Assembly: GCA_046759185.1 (NCBI GenBank)
Contig: JBHIBO010000017.1
Span: 1 to 32,762, forward strand
Length of the DNA stretch: 32,762 nt
Direction: 5' to 3'
Source of the DNA: JAJISK01 sp046759185
GTDB lineage: Archaea; Thermoplasmatota; Thermoplasmata; RBG-16-68-12; JAJISG01
The notes under the pieces were generated by a model that saw only the letters and a list, made by a program, of their open reading frames with translations, was not told the DNA's origin and did no database searches. Positions 1 through 7,307 of this stretch are shown here, one piece after another; position 1 is the first letter of the stretch; each line of letters opens with the position of its first letter. Both the position numbers and the translations under genes were made by a program.

Positions 1-2
1 AG

Positions 3-374
3 ATCCAGAACGACTACGCGGCGCGGGGGGTCCAGATGGTGGGCATCAACCCCAATGACTCGATCAAGTACCCCGAGGACAGCTTCGAGAGCATGACCCG
101 TCAGGCCCAGGAGATGGGGTACCCCTTCCCTTACCTCCGCGACAAGGCCCAGACGGTGGCCGATGCGTACGGTGCCCAGACGACCCCCGACCTGTTCATC
201 TTCGACAAGGACCGGATTCTCCGGTACCGGGGCCGCCTGGACGACAACCGGGAGGACCCGTCCGCCGTGCAGAAGGTGTACGTCCGAGACGCCTTCGAGG
301 CCCTGCTGGCCGGCCAGGAGCCTGCTCAGTCCTTCGTCCCGCCCATCGGGTGCAGCATCAAGTGGGCGGATTGA
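3..374 (+). CDS. Peroxiredoxin-like / thioredoxin-fold protein, C-terminal part
   Basis: Partial gene: the reading frame is open from the window edge and ends at TGA 372-374, so the N-terminal half with the expected redox cysteine motif lies outside the window. The visible 123 residues keep the second half of a thioredoxin fold. They include the cis-proline loop GAQTTPDLFIFD and the strand ILRYRGRLDD. The tail FVPPIGCSIKW matches the conserved GCSIKW end of the AhpC/TSA-related PRX_like1 group of thioredoxin-fold proteins. Members are presumed cytoplasmic thiol oxidoreductases. Family assignment is firm from these motifs, but the exact substrate (peroxide or protein disulfide) cannot be told without the cysteines. 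A decayed second copy of this 3' end lies at about 1180-1287. Confidence 0.85.
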   Translation: MQNDYAARGVQMVGINPNDSIKYPEDSFESMTRQAQEMGYPFPYLRDKAQTVADAYGAQTTPDLFIFDKDRILRYRGRLDDNREDPSAVQKVYVRDAFEALLAGQEPAQSFVPPIGCSIKWAD

Positions 375-465
375 AGGCGTTTCGCCGGGCCCTACTCGAT
401 GCCGTGCCAATGACCCGAGCGCGTTCCTCTGCGGGCGCGGATGTCGAAAATCGACGGGGCGTCGG

Positions 466-861
466 TCACCACGTCTCGACTTGGAGGCCCGGGATTCGTC
501 GGAAGTGGTCGACGTTCCGCGTGACCACGGCCTGGCGTACGGCCAGGGCCATTGTCCCGATGATCGTGTCGAAGTCACCGATGGACCGACCTCTCCGAAT
601 CAGGTCGGCAGCGACCTCTGCCACGTGAGGCGCCAACGACGCCTCGAGGTCCAGTCGCTCCACCCTCTCGAGGAGGCCGTCTACGGACTCCCGTGCAGAC
701 GTGGGGGCCCTGGACAGGAACGCTCCCTTGTAGAGTTCCAGGGCGTTCACGACGGTGGTCATGGCCGTGTCTCCCTCCGCCGCTAGGGATTGAAGTTTCT
801 CCTGGGCCTCGGGGTCTTGCCGGAGGAGTCCAACCAAGAAGTCCGTGTCCAGAACACTCAT
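466..861 (-). CDS. vapC: VapC-like PIN-domain toxin ribonuclease
   Basis: 131-residue protein starting MSVLDTDFLVGLLRQD, a normal length for VapC. PIN domains are Mg-dependent RNases that use four acidic residues. Visible candidates are Asp5 of LDTDFLV, Glu42 in ALELYKGAF and the Asp pair in GDFDTIIGTMAL near residue 100. The C-terminus VVTRNVDHFRRIPGLQV is the typical PIN ending (TRNxxHFxxIPGL). The ATG at 861 overlaps the TGA of the upstream antitoxin gene in an ATGA arrangement, so the two are translationally coupled. Longer open frame upstream is only the shadow of the antitoxin gene. The expected role is cleavage of tRNA or rRNA when the antitoxin is degraded; the target is not predictable from sequence. 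Confidence 0.88.
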   Translation of the reverse strand: MSVLDTDFLVGLLRQDPEAQEKLQSLAAEGDTAMTTVVNALELYKGAFLSRAPTSARESVDGLLERVERLDLEASLAPHVAEVAADLIRRGRSIGDFDTIIGTMALAVRQAVVTRNVDHFRRIPGLQVETW

Positions 862-1091
862 TCTACTTCTACCTCGCGAAGGCGAGCTCGCCTTCGCTCC
901 CGGTACACCGTCTCGATGGCTTCTGCCAGCTCGGGCTGGGGACCCAATTGCTCGAAGTACTCCCGCAGGTCTTCGGCTGTATGCCGAGGAACGAGCCGGA
1001 GGATGAGATGGGTGAACGACTCCCCCTCCCGCTTGTGGCGCGCCAGCGACCGGTAGGCCTTCTCGGAGATGGTCAGGGTCTTTTGGGCCAC
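858..1091 (-). CDS. vapB: VapB-like antitoxin (archaeal DUF217-type)
   Basis: 77-residue protein with the N-terminal sequence AQKTLTISEKAYRSLARHKREGESF followed by THLILRLVP. This matches the small archaeal VapB family in which a beta strand/ribbon-helix-helix DNA-binding N-terminus is followed by an acidic and basic helical tail that wraps the toxin. The start is a GTG at 1091, chosen because homologues begin just before the KTxTIS strand. A second GTG at 1097 is possible. No ATG exists in frame nearby. A TATA-like GAAATACA (minus strand, 1118-1111) sits about 25 bases upstream of GTG 1091, which fits a leaderless message. The gene overlaps vapC by four bases and should repress its own operon. 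Confidence 0.8.
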   Translation of the reverse strand: MAQKTLTISEKAYRSLARHKREGESFTHLILRLVPRHTAEDLREYFEQLGPQPELAEAIETVYRERRRARLREVEVE

Positions 1092-1107
1092 AAACACCCA
1101 TGGTTTT

Positions 1108-1128
1108 TCGTGTATTTCAGTGTATTGC
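1108..1128 (-). promoter_or_regulatory. vapBC promoter with two TGTATT direct repeats
   Basis: The plus strand reads TGTATT at 1111-1116 and again at 1121-1126, ten bases apart, or one helical turn. The first repeat overlaps the TATA-like GAAATACA of the minus-strand promoter, whose centre is about 25 bases from the GTG start of vapB. Phased repeats over a toxin-antitoxin promoter are what an autoregulating VapB-VapC complex would bind. Assignment as an operator is inference. Confidence 0.35.
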
Positions 1129-1179
1129 TTGTAGGTCTCCACACCCCCGACAGGCGCTTCCCGGCCTTGCAGGGCCTGG

Positions 1180-1287
1180 AATTCCGGGCGGGGCGATTGG
1201 CGTCCCGGAGACGATGACCTCCCTCTGGCAAGGAGCCGCCACAGATTTTCGTGCCACCCATGGTCTGTTCTATCAAGTGGGCGGACT
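1180..1287 (+). pseudogene. Decayed second copy of the peroxiredoxin-like gene 3' end
   Basis: Frame 3 at 1224-1287 reads SGKEPPQIFVPPMVCSIKWAD and stop. It aligns directly with the last residues of the gene at 3-374, AGQEPAQSFVPPIGCSIKWAD. Differences are mostly at third codon positions, so the copy was probably once a working paralogue. Just upstream the frame is broken by a TGA at 1215. Fragments in another frame (LEFRAGRLASR at about 1178-1211) resemble the ILRYRGRLDDNR segment of the intact gene, consistent with deletions and frameshifts. The rest of the gene is absent, replaced by vapBC on the opposite strand. Confidence 0.7.
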
Positions 1288-1341
1288 GAACCCGGGGGAG
1301 GGGGGGCGCGAGCCAGGGGGCGCGTACCGTCGGTACTGCGG

Positions 1342-1530
1342 CGGGCGAAGGTCGCGTGCACCTTGGCCCTCCTTCTGCTCTTTCTCTTCCTGCCTCCCCT
1401 CGCCAGCGACCGGGGGTCGGACACCGACCGGGACGGCATCGAGGACGCCACGGGGCGGGCCCTCATGGACACCCACGCGCTCATCCTCTACTTCCATCCC
1501 GAGGAGACCTACTTCCCGGTCTGGCGGGCA
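1342..1530 (+). pseudogene. Broken secreted-protein fragment with calcium-binding-like repeat
   Basis: Frame 1 encodes a hydrophobic stretch TLALLLLFLFLPPLAS that looks like a signal peptide. It is followed by DRGSDTDRDGIEDATG, a DxDxDG calcium-binding-like motif as in thrombospondin type 3 and dockerin repeats. Next comes ALILYFHPEETYFPVW, which recalls the YFHPDExYFP motif of the Vps62/DUF946 group. The frame then stops at TGA 1528-1530. There is no ATG or GTG ahead of the hydrophobic segment, only a TTG at 1363. A different frame takes over immediately downstream to encode a membrane protein. I read it as a truncated remnant, but a short TTG-started secreted peptide cannot be excluded. Confidence 0.45.
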
Positions 1531-1544
1531 TCCTGATCAACCCC

Positions 1545-1937
1545 ATGAAGATTGGCGACCCGGATGCGCTTGTCGCCTTCCTCCCAATCCCCCTGGCCGC
1601 GATGTTCCTGGTCCTGACGCTATACTGGTTTTTCCGGATCACCGGCACGACGACCTCCCGTCGCATGGGCCTCCGGTTCCTCGAACGGGGCGGCGTCCAC
1701 GTCCTCCCCTTCGCGGTCGAGTTCATCCTGTCGTTCTTCGCCTTCTTCGGGTTGCTGGGCCTCCCTCCGGGCGGGATCGATCCCAACGTCATCCTCGAAC
1801 CCGTGTTCGCCAATCCCTTCGGCGGCGCGGTGGACCTCGCGTTCGAGATGGGCACGGTGTCGGTCGTCTGGGGCCTGGGCTTCGGGGCGTGGATCCTGTT
1901 TGGGGCCGCTGGAATCATGATCATCGCGGCCGCCTAG
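1545..1937 (+). CDS. Small three-helix membrane protein of unknown function
   Basis: 130 residues from ATG 1545 (MKIGDPDALVAFLPIPL). Three hydrophobic segments are visible: about residues 9-33 (ALVAFLPIPLAAMFLVLTLYWFF), about 55-75 (VLPFAVEFILSFFAFFGLLG) and about 103-128 (VSVVWGLGFGAWILFGAAGIMII). The first loop is basic (TTTSRRMGLRFLERGG). I recognise no family. The frame is open upstream of the ATG through the 3' end of the broken secreted fragment, so this could be the 3' part of a larger gene damaged by the same event. A TATA-like element and a T6 run follow before the next gene. Coding status rests on the coherent hydrophobic pattern. Confidence 0.5.
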   Translation: MKIGDPDALVAFLPIPLAAMFLVLTLYWFFRITGTTTSRRMGLRFLERGGVHVLPFAVEFILSFFAFFGLLGLPPGGIDPNVILEPVFANPFGGAVDLAFEMGTVSVVWGLGFGAWILFGAAGIMIIAAA

Positions 1938-2008
1938 GGTTCTCCCAGCGGTACGACTTCCTCCGCCCTCCCTCGACGGAGGGGGGCCAGCCTGGCCTGC
2001 CGGCAAAC

Positions 2009-2018
2009 GATTAAATAG
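2009..2018 (+). promoter_or_regulatory. TATA-like box upstream of the SPFH/NfeD operon
   Basis: GATTAAATAG lies in the intergenic gap with its centre near 2014, predicting transcription from about 2039. The first usable in-frame start of the next gene is GTG 2086, which would leave a leader of about 47 bases. The T6 run at 2029-2034 lies between box and start. Confidence 0.5.
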
Positions 2019-2085
2019 GCCGCCCCGATTTTTTGGGGGGGATCCCACGGCGTTACCCGAGATTGTCGCTCAGATTGACCAGACG

Positions 2086-2874
2086 GTGACCCTACTCATC
2101 GGCCTAGCAGTTTTCGTCCTTCTCATCATTCTCGTCTCCGCCATCAAGGTGGCCCGGGAATACGAGCGGGCCGTCATCTTCCGTCTCGGCCGCCTACGAG
2201 GGACGAAAGGTCCCGGCTTGTACATCCTGATCCCGCTCATCGATCGGCGCGTCCTGGTGGACCTCCGGGTCCTCTCCATCGACGTGCCGCGGCAGTCGGT
2301 GGTCACGGAGGACAACGTCTCCGTCCAGGTCGACGCCGTCGTCTACTACCGCGTGGACGAGCCCATCAAGGCCGTCATCAAGGTGCGCGACTTCTTCCAG
2401 GCCACGAACCTCCTGGCCCAGACGACCCTCCGGGACGTCCTCGGGCAGGTGGAGCTGGACGAACTTCTCTCCAAGCGGGAGGAGCTGAACAAGCGGATCC
2501 AGGACCTCCTGGACGTGGCGACGGACCCCTGGGGCATCAAGGTGCAGTCCGTCACGATCCGGGACGTCTCCCTGCCGGACACGATGATCCGGGCCATCGC
2601 CAAGCAGGCCGAGGCCGAGCGGGAGCGGCGGGGCCGGGTTATCGTGGCGCAGGGGGAGTTCCAGGCCGCCCAAAAGATGCTCGAGGCGGCCCAGCTGTAC
2701 GCTCAATCCTCCCCGGCCATGCGCCTCCGGGAGCTCCAGACGCTCCAGGACATCGCCCGGGAGAAGAACCTTATCGTCGTTACGACGACGGGCGCCGTCA
2801 GCTCGGGGGTCGGCGAAATGGTGGGCGTGGCGACGGCCATCAAGGACCGGCCCAAGAAGGCGGAGCAGGGATGA
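2086..2874 (+). CDS. SPFH-domain slipin/stomatin-like membrane protein
   Basis: 262-residue band-7 (SPFH) protein. One N-terminal membrane helix (about residues 2-22, TLLIGLAVFVLLIILVSAIKV) is followed by the conserved slipin sequence YERAVIFRLGRL, then GPGLYILIPLID and DVPRQSVVTEDNVSVQVDAVVYYRV. After that come the helical AKQAEAERERRGRVI region and a C-terminal alanine-rich coiled coil. Slipins form membrane-bound oligomers and in archaea are paired with a membrane NfeD-type protease that cleaves the slipin C-terminus. The next gene here is exactly that partner and overlaps by four bases (ATGA). GTG 2086 is the only standard start near the membrane helix; a slightly longer N-terminus with a rare start is possible. 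Confidence 0.92.
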   Translation: MTLLIGLAVFVLLIILVSAIKVAREYERAVIFRLGRLRGTKGPGLYILIPLIDRRVLVDLRVLSIDVPRQSVVTEDNVSVQVDAVVYYRVDEPIKAVIKVRDFFQATNLLAQTTLRDVLGQVELDELLSKREELNKRIQDLLDVATDPWGIKVQSVTIRDVSLPDTMIRAIAKQAEAERERRGRVIVAQGEFQAAQKMLEAAQLYAQSSPAMRLRELQTLQDIAREKNLIVVTTTGAVSSGVGEMVGVATAIKDRPKKAEQG

Positions 2875-4286
2875 GGCCGTCCCTCGGCCGTCGGAGCGGG
2901 CTGCCGCTTCTCTTCGGACTCTTCGTCCTCGTCGGGGTCCTCGTTCCGCTCGCAGCCGTGGCGGGCCAGACCTCACAGCCCCTCGTCCTCCAGATGAACA
3001 TCGAGGGGGCCATCACCCGGGCGACCCTGGAGCACTTCGTGGAGGTCCTGGACGCCGCCCAGAGCCAAGGCGCCGACGCCATCCTTCTCCATTTGAACAC
3101 GCCGGGTGGAGGCGTGGCGGAGACGGAAGAGATCGTCGAGCTGATGCTCAACAGCCCCATCCCGATGATTGGCTACGTCAACCCGGCGGGTGGGAGCGCC
3201 GATAGCGCTGGGACCTGGATCTTGATGGCCACGGACGTCGCCGCCATGACGCCCGGGACCACCATCGGCTCTCTGCAGCCTGTCATCATCGGGCCGGATG
3301 GATTCACGCCGGTGGACGATCCGAAGATCGTCAACAACATCGTGGAGAAGGTCAAGAACGTCCTGATCCTTCACGGACGGAACGAGAGTTTGGCGGATGC
3401 CTTCGTCCGGGAGAACCTGAACCTGAACGCCCCCGACGCCCTCCAGGCAGGGGCCATCGAAGTCATCGCGGCCGACACCAATGCGTTGGTGGCTGAGCTC
3501 GACGGACGAACGACGATCCTTAAGGGGGTGACCTTGGACCTCGCGAACGCCCAGGTCATCGTCCAGTCGCCGAGCATCCGTCTTCAGGCCATCGGCATCA
3601 TCACGGACCCTGTGATCGCTTCCATCCTCTTCCTCCTGGGCATCTACGGGGTCATCTTCGGCATCTCGACGCCCGGCGTCGGGGCGGAGATCTTCGGGAT
3701 CATCGCCATCGCCCTCGGCCTGGTCGGGCTGGGCTTCAGCGTTAACCTCGTATCCTTGTTCCTCATAGGCCTCGGCGTGGCCCTCCTCATCGTGGAGATT
3801 GCGACGCCCTCCTTCGGCGTGGTGGGAGCCGGAGGCATCGTCTCCCTCGTCCTAGGCACCCTCTTCCTGGCGCCCATCGCGCCCCCCACGGTGCTCATCA
3901 CGCCCGAGGAGCAGCTGCGCATCCTCCTGATTCTCCTGGTGCCCACCGCCGTGTTTGGCGGGTTCCTGCTGTTCGCCATGTACAAGGTCCTCCAGGCCCG
4001 GCGGGCCAAGCCCTTCCATCGGATGATCGGGAAGGAGGCGGAGGCCCTCGACGGGTTGAAGCCCGGGGAAAAGGGGTACGTCCGGTACGAGGGGGAGATG
4101 TGGCACGCCGAGTCGGGCGAGGAGGTCGCGGAGGGGGAGACGGTGTACATCCTGGCGAAGGACGGTCCGACCCTGAGCGTGAGCAAGAGCCCCCCGCAGG
4201 CTGGAGGCCGCGCCGAATCCGCGACGGAGGGACCCATCCCCCGTCTCATCGCGTCCCTCAAGCGGATCTGGCGGCCCCGTCCTTAG
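2871..4286 (+). CDS. Membrane NfeD/ClpP-class serine protease (PH1510-like)
   Basis: 471 residues. A signal peptide (about 10-32) precedes a ClpP-like protease domain (about 37-210). It keeps LHLNTPGGGVAET, then PAGGSADSAGTW with the likely nucleophile Ser112, and the general base Lys162 in KNVLILHGRN, aligned by eye to Pyrococcus PH1510. Four or more membrane helices occupy about 235-375. A C-terminal NfeD OB-fold (about 390-445, EALDGLKPGEKGYVRYEGEMWHA) follows. This is the full-length three-part architecture. Known relatives cut stomatin-family proteins, and the overlapping upstream gene encodes the probable substrate. The active site faces outside the cell if the signal topology is right. 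Confidence 0.92.
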   Translation: MRPSLGRRSGLPLLFGLFVLVGVLVPLAAVAGQTSQPLVLQMNIEGAITRATLEHFVEVLDAAQSQGADAILLHLNTPGGGVAETEEIVELMLNSPIPMIGYVNPAGGSADSAGTWILMATDVAAMTPGTTIGSLQPVIIGPDGFTPVDDPKIVNNIVEKVKNVLILHGRNESLADAFVRENLNLNAPDALQAGAIEVIAADTNALVAELDGRTTILKGVTLDLANAQVIVQSPSIRLQAIGIITDPVIASILFLLGIYGVIFGISTPGVGAEIFGIIAIALGLVGLGFSVNLVSLFLIGLGVALLIVEIATPSFGVVGAGGIVSLVLGTLFLAPIAPPTVLITPEEQLRILLILLVPTAVFGGFLLFAMYKVLQARRAKPFHRMIGKEAEALDGLKPGEKGYVRYEGEMWHAESGEEVAEGETVYILAKDGPTLSVSKSPPQAGGRAESATEGPIPRLIASLKRIWRPRP

Positions 4287-4314
4287 GCCCCGGACGTGGC
4301 TCGCCGTGGCGACG

Positions 4315-5334
4315 ATGAAGTTCGACGCCTTCTTGCCCCCGACCTCCCCCGCAGAGGTCCCCCGCCTGGCCGAGGCCGCCGAGGACCTGGGCTTCGATGG
4401 ACTCTGGGTCGGGGAAACCTCCCACGACTCCCTCGTCGCTTCGGCGCTGGCCGCGGAGCATACGGACCGCCTGGACGTGGGCACGGCCATCTCCCTCGCC
4501 TTCTCGAAGAGTCCCATGGCCCTGGCCTACACGGCCTGGGACGTCCAGGCCCTCGCCTCCGGGCGGTTCATCCTGGGCCTGGGCAGCCAAGTCAAGGGGC
4601 ACATGGAGCGGCGGTTCTCGGTGCCCTGGGTCCCCCCCGCCCCTAAGATGCGGGAGGTCATTCAGGCCCTCCGGACGATCTGGGGATCCTGGCAGAACGG
4701 CGAAACCTTGGACTTTCAGGGGCGTTACTTCTCCTTCAACCTCATGACCCCCTTCTTCAACCCGGGTCCGTTGGCCGACCCGACCATCCCCATCTATCTG
4801 GCGGGCGTCAACCCGGGGATGGCCCGCCTCGGGGGCGAGCTGTGCGAGGGCCTCCACGTCCACCCCTTTCACACGGTCCGCTACGTCCAGGAGGTGCTCC
4901 GGCCCGCTGTGGAGGAGGGGGCGCGGCGAGGGGGGCGGTCGGCCGCGGAGGTGACCTTCGTCGCTCCGGTCTTCGTGGCCGTCGGCGCCTCCGAGGAGGA
5001 TCGCGATGCGGCCCTCGAGCTCGCGGCCCAACAGGTGGCCTTCTACGCGTCTACCCGGACCTACCGACACGTCCTCGAACTCCACGGCCAGGGGGCGGTC
5101 GGGGAACGCCTCCACAAGCTCTCCCTCCGAGGGCGCTGGGATGAGATGGGCGGCGAGCTTCCGGGGGAGTTCCTGGAGGAGGTGGTCCTCCGCGCCCATC
5201 CCGACGACCTGGTCTCAGCCCTCCGTCACAAATACGGAGGTGTCCTGGATCGCCTCTCCCTCTACGTCCCTTTCGATGGCCGCGGGGCGTGGTGGTCCGA
5301 CCTGCTCACGGCCTGGCGGCAACCCGAGGGTTAG
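4315..5334 (+). CDS. Luciferase-like (LLM) flavin- or F420-dependent oxidoreductase
   Basis: 339 residues from ATG 4315 (MKFDAFLPPTSPAEVPRLAE); a GTG at 4306 would add three residues. It is a TIM-barrel of the bacterial-luciferase superfamily. Visible family signatures are AAEDLGFDGLWVGE, HTDRLDVGTAISLAF, ASGRFILGLGSQVKGHMERRF and PIYLAGVNPGMARLGGELCEGL. The last third (FLEEVVLRAHPDDLVSALRHKYGGVLDRLSLYVPF) matches the F420-dependent subgroup represented by MSMEG_2256. These enzymes carry out hydride transfer with F420 or FMN in the cytoplasm; the substrate is unknown. It follows NfeD by 28 bases and converges on the ABC operon with a single base between stop codons. Confidence 0.88.
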   Translation: MKFDAFLPPTSPAEVPRLAEAAEDLGFDGLWVGETSHDSLVASALAAEHTDRLDVGTAISLAFSKSPMALAYTAWDVQALASGRFILGLGSQVKGHMERRFSVPWVPPAPKMREVIQALRTIWGSWQNGETLDFQGRYFSFNLMTPFFNPGPLADPTIPIYLAGVNPGMARLGGELCEGLHVHPFHTVRYVQEVLRPAVEEGARRGGRSAAEVTFVAPVFVAVGASEEDRDAALELAAQQVAFYASTRTYRHVLELHGQGAVGERLHKLSLRGRWDEMGGELPGEFLEEVVLRAHPDDLVSALRHKYGGVLDRLSLYVPFDGRGAWWSDLLTAWRQPEG

Positions 5335-5335
5335 G

Positions 5336-6361
5336 TCACTTCCACGAGACCAGGATCTCCTCCCTTCGGAAGAGCCGGAGGGCGAGAATCGCCATGGCGA
5401 CGATGATGGCGATGAGCCCCCCCGCGAAGGCGAGGAGGCTGAGGGGACCGAGGATGACAACGCCGAAGAGCGGCAGCATGAAGAGGAAGATGGCGGGGAG
5501 CACCACCAGGGCGCCCAGTTGCTGGGAGGCCCGCACGTCGCTGACCCGGCTGGAGATGATGACGTTCGCCGTGATGCTGAGGACCGCGAAGAGGGGGGCG
5601 AGGAGGACCAGGGCCAGGATCCACGTGGGCGTGGGCAGGGGGGCAAACCCCAGACTCGGCTCGAGGGTGATGTTGATTAGCACGATGAAAATGACGCCGG
5701 AGAGCCACGTCGCCCCCATCGTGGGGAGGAAGATGGAGAGGGCCTTACCGAAGAGCAACTCCCCGTCCGTCGTCGGGGTGGCCAGGAGCGGCTCCAGGCT
5801 CTTGTTCAACTTCTCGCCCACGAGGCTGTAGCTGGCCATCAAGGCGGGGATGGCCGCGGGGATGATGATGAAGAACATGAGGAAGGTGTCCAGGACGAGG
5901 AGGATGATGTTGACCGCTTCGTTCTCGGCCCCGATGATGGGGCTGTTGACGAGGCTGCTCCCGCTGATTTCTCCCGGATCGATGACGTTGGACCCGCGGA
6001 CCGCGGAGTTCTTGAGGGTGACCCCTTCGAGGATGCTGCCGGTCACCGTCACCCCCTCCAAGGTGGAATTCACCACGCGGGAGTCTCGGATGATGGAGCT
6101 ACTGATTTCCGAATCCGAGATGCTGGCGTTCACCAGGACCCGATCGACGAGGGCCTCCCCTTGGATGCGCATGTCGACGGGCGGATCCAGGGGGAGTGGC
6201 TCGCCCGAGGGCGCGGACGACACGATGGGCAGCACCAGCACCAAGGGGATCACCACCGCCATGGTGAGGGGCAGGAGGAGGAGCGTGAGGAGGACGTACT
6301 TGTTGCTCCGGAACTCCGCCATCTCCTTGGCGGCGACGGTCCAGGCCTTCTCAAACCTCAT
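5336..6361 (-). CDS. ABC-2 type permease with pentapeptide-repeat outer loop
   Basis: 341 residues, last gene of the six-gene ABC operon. Starts MRFEKAWTVAAKEMAEFRSNK, the usual amphipathic entry of NatB-type permeases, followed by a first membrane helix (about 22-48). The large outer loop then carries ten uninterrupted five-residue units between about residues 78 and 127 (NASIS, DSEIS, SSIIR, DSRVV, NSTLE, GVTVT and so on), fitting a pentapeptide-repeat beta-helix. Five more helices follow from about residue 150, with the typical LVGEKLNKSLEPLLATP segment. ATG 6361 overlaps the stop of the ATPase gene (ATGA), so the two form one exporter. Substrate unknown. The repeat loop is unusual for this family as far as I know. 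Confidence 0.88.
   Translation of the reverse strand: MRFEKAWTVAAKEMAEFRSNKYVLLTLLLLPLTMAVVIPLVLVLPIVSSAPSGEPLPLDPPVDMRIQGEALVDRVLVNASISDSEISSSIIRDSRVVNSTLEGVTVTGSILEGVTLKNSAVRGSNVIDPGEISGSSLVNSPIIGAENEAVNIILLVLDTFLMFFIIIPAAIPALMASYSLVGEKLNKSLEPLLATPTTDGELLFGKALSIFLPTMGATWLSGVIFIVLINITLEPSLGFAPLPTPTWILALVLLAPLFAVLSITANVIISSRVSDVRASQQLGALVVLPAIFLFMLPLFGVVILGPLSLLAFAGGLIAIIVAMAILALRLFRREEILVSWK
5981..6130 (-). repeat. Ten tandem pentapeptide units within the permease
   Basis: Coding repeat, 15 bases per unit. Each unit follows [N/D/G/S]-[S/V/A]-x-[I/L/V]-x, with the fourth position always aliphatic and the first small or polar. Two further similar units (GSSLV, NSPII) follow after a short break. 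The DNA itself is diverged between units, so this is an old protein repeat and not a recent tandem duplication. Confidence 0.75.
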
Positions 6362-7287
6362 GCGGCATCCCCCACCAGCCGGAGGTACACCTCCTCCAGC
6401 CCCATCTCCTTCTCGACGATGAACTCGATCTCCCCGCCGGCGGCGATGACCGCCCTGGCGACCGCGGGGTTCCCCTTCTGCGGGTCGTCCAGGGAGACGT
6501 GCAGCTCCCCGTCCTCCACGTGCACGTCCTCCACGAACTCCAAGGCATCCACCGCCCGGACGACGTCCTCGGTGGCCTCGCGGAGGCGGAACACGGAGGC
6601 CGGCTTCAGGTAGCGCGCGGCGAGCTCCTTGGGCGTCCCCTGCGCCAGGAGGTGCGTGTTGACCACGCCGATGCGGGTGGAGACCCGCTCCGCCTCGCTG
6701 AGGTTGTGGGTGTTGAGGAAGATCGTCTTGCCCATGCTGCCCAGGTCCATGAGGAAGTCGCGGACCGTCTTCGCCGCCGAGGGATCGAGTCCCGCGGTCG
6801 GCTCGTCGAGGAAGAGGATCTGCGGGTCGTGGACCAAGGCCCGCACGATGGCGATCTTCTGTTTCATCCCCTTCGAGAAGGTGGCGATGGGGGCCTCGCG
6901 GCGGCTCCAGAGTCCAATCCATTTGAGCAATTCCTCGATCCGGGCCTCGCGACGACGCTCCGGGACCCCGTACAGCCGCCCGAAGAAGTCGAGGTTCCGC
7001 GCAGCACTCAGCCGCTCGTAGAGCCCGGGGGCCTCGGGGAGCAGCCCGGTCATGGCCCGAATGTTCATGGAATCGGGCTCCCGCCCCACCTCGTTACCCC
7101 CGATGTAGGCGTTGCCCGACGTGGGGGAGATGAGGCTGGTAAGCATGCGGACCGTCGTCGTCTTGCCCGCGCCGTTCGGCCCGAGGAAGGCGAAGACTTC
7201 CCCCTCCCGCACGCGGAGGTTCAGGTCCTCAACCGCGACGACGCTCCCGAAGGTCCGTTTCAGGTCGACCGTCTCAATGAATTCCAT
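6358..7287 (-). CDS. ABC-2 exporter ATP-binding protein (module 3)
   Basis: 309 residues. Walker A GPNGAGKT at 36-43, a signature loop FSKGMKQKIAIVRAL, Walker B ILFLDEPTAGLD, the H-loop in NTHNLSEAE, and a C-terminal extension of about 90 residues typical of NatA/CcmA-type ATPases. It energises the permease encoded directly downstream (four-base overlap). The start ATG 7287 lies 20 bases after the stop of the preceding permease gene, with GGGAGAGGGAG just ahead, so it has a plausible ribosome binding site. Probably transcribed with the genes upstream. The transported substrate is not predictable; NatA/NatB relatives export ions or lipids and others export peptides. Confidence 0.92.
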   Translation of the reverse strand: MEFIETVDLKRTFGSVVAVEDLNLRVREGEVFAFLGPNGAGKTTTVRMLTSLISPTSGNAYIGGNEVGREPDSMNIRAMTGLLPEAPGLYERLSAARNLDFFGRLYGVPERRREARIEELLKWIGLWSRREAPIATFSKGMKQKIAIVRALVHDPQILFLDEPTAGLDPSAAKTVRDFLMDLGSMGKTIFLNTHNLSEAERVSTRIGVVNTHLLAQGTPKELAARYLKPASVFRLREATEDVVRAVDALEFVEDVHVEDGELHVSLDDPQKGNPAVARAVIAAGGEIEFIVEKEMGLEEVYLRLVGDAA

Positions 7288-7307
7288 CGGCGCTCCCTCT
7301 CCCGGAG

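Noticed and set aside
1100..2014. 304-codon plus-strand frame across the decayed region
   Set aside because: Pro/Arg/Gly-rich without motifs. The convincing peptides in this stretch are in the other two frames.
6362..6922. Long upstream extension of the module-3 permease frame
   Set aside because: It overlaps the ATPase gene in another frame and reads as low-complexity Arg/Gly/His sequence. The ATG at 6361 overlaps the ATPase stop exactly as in the other pairs.
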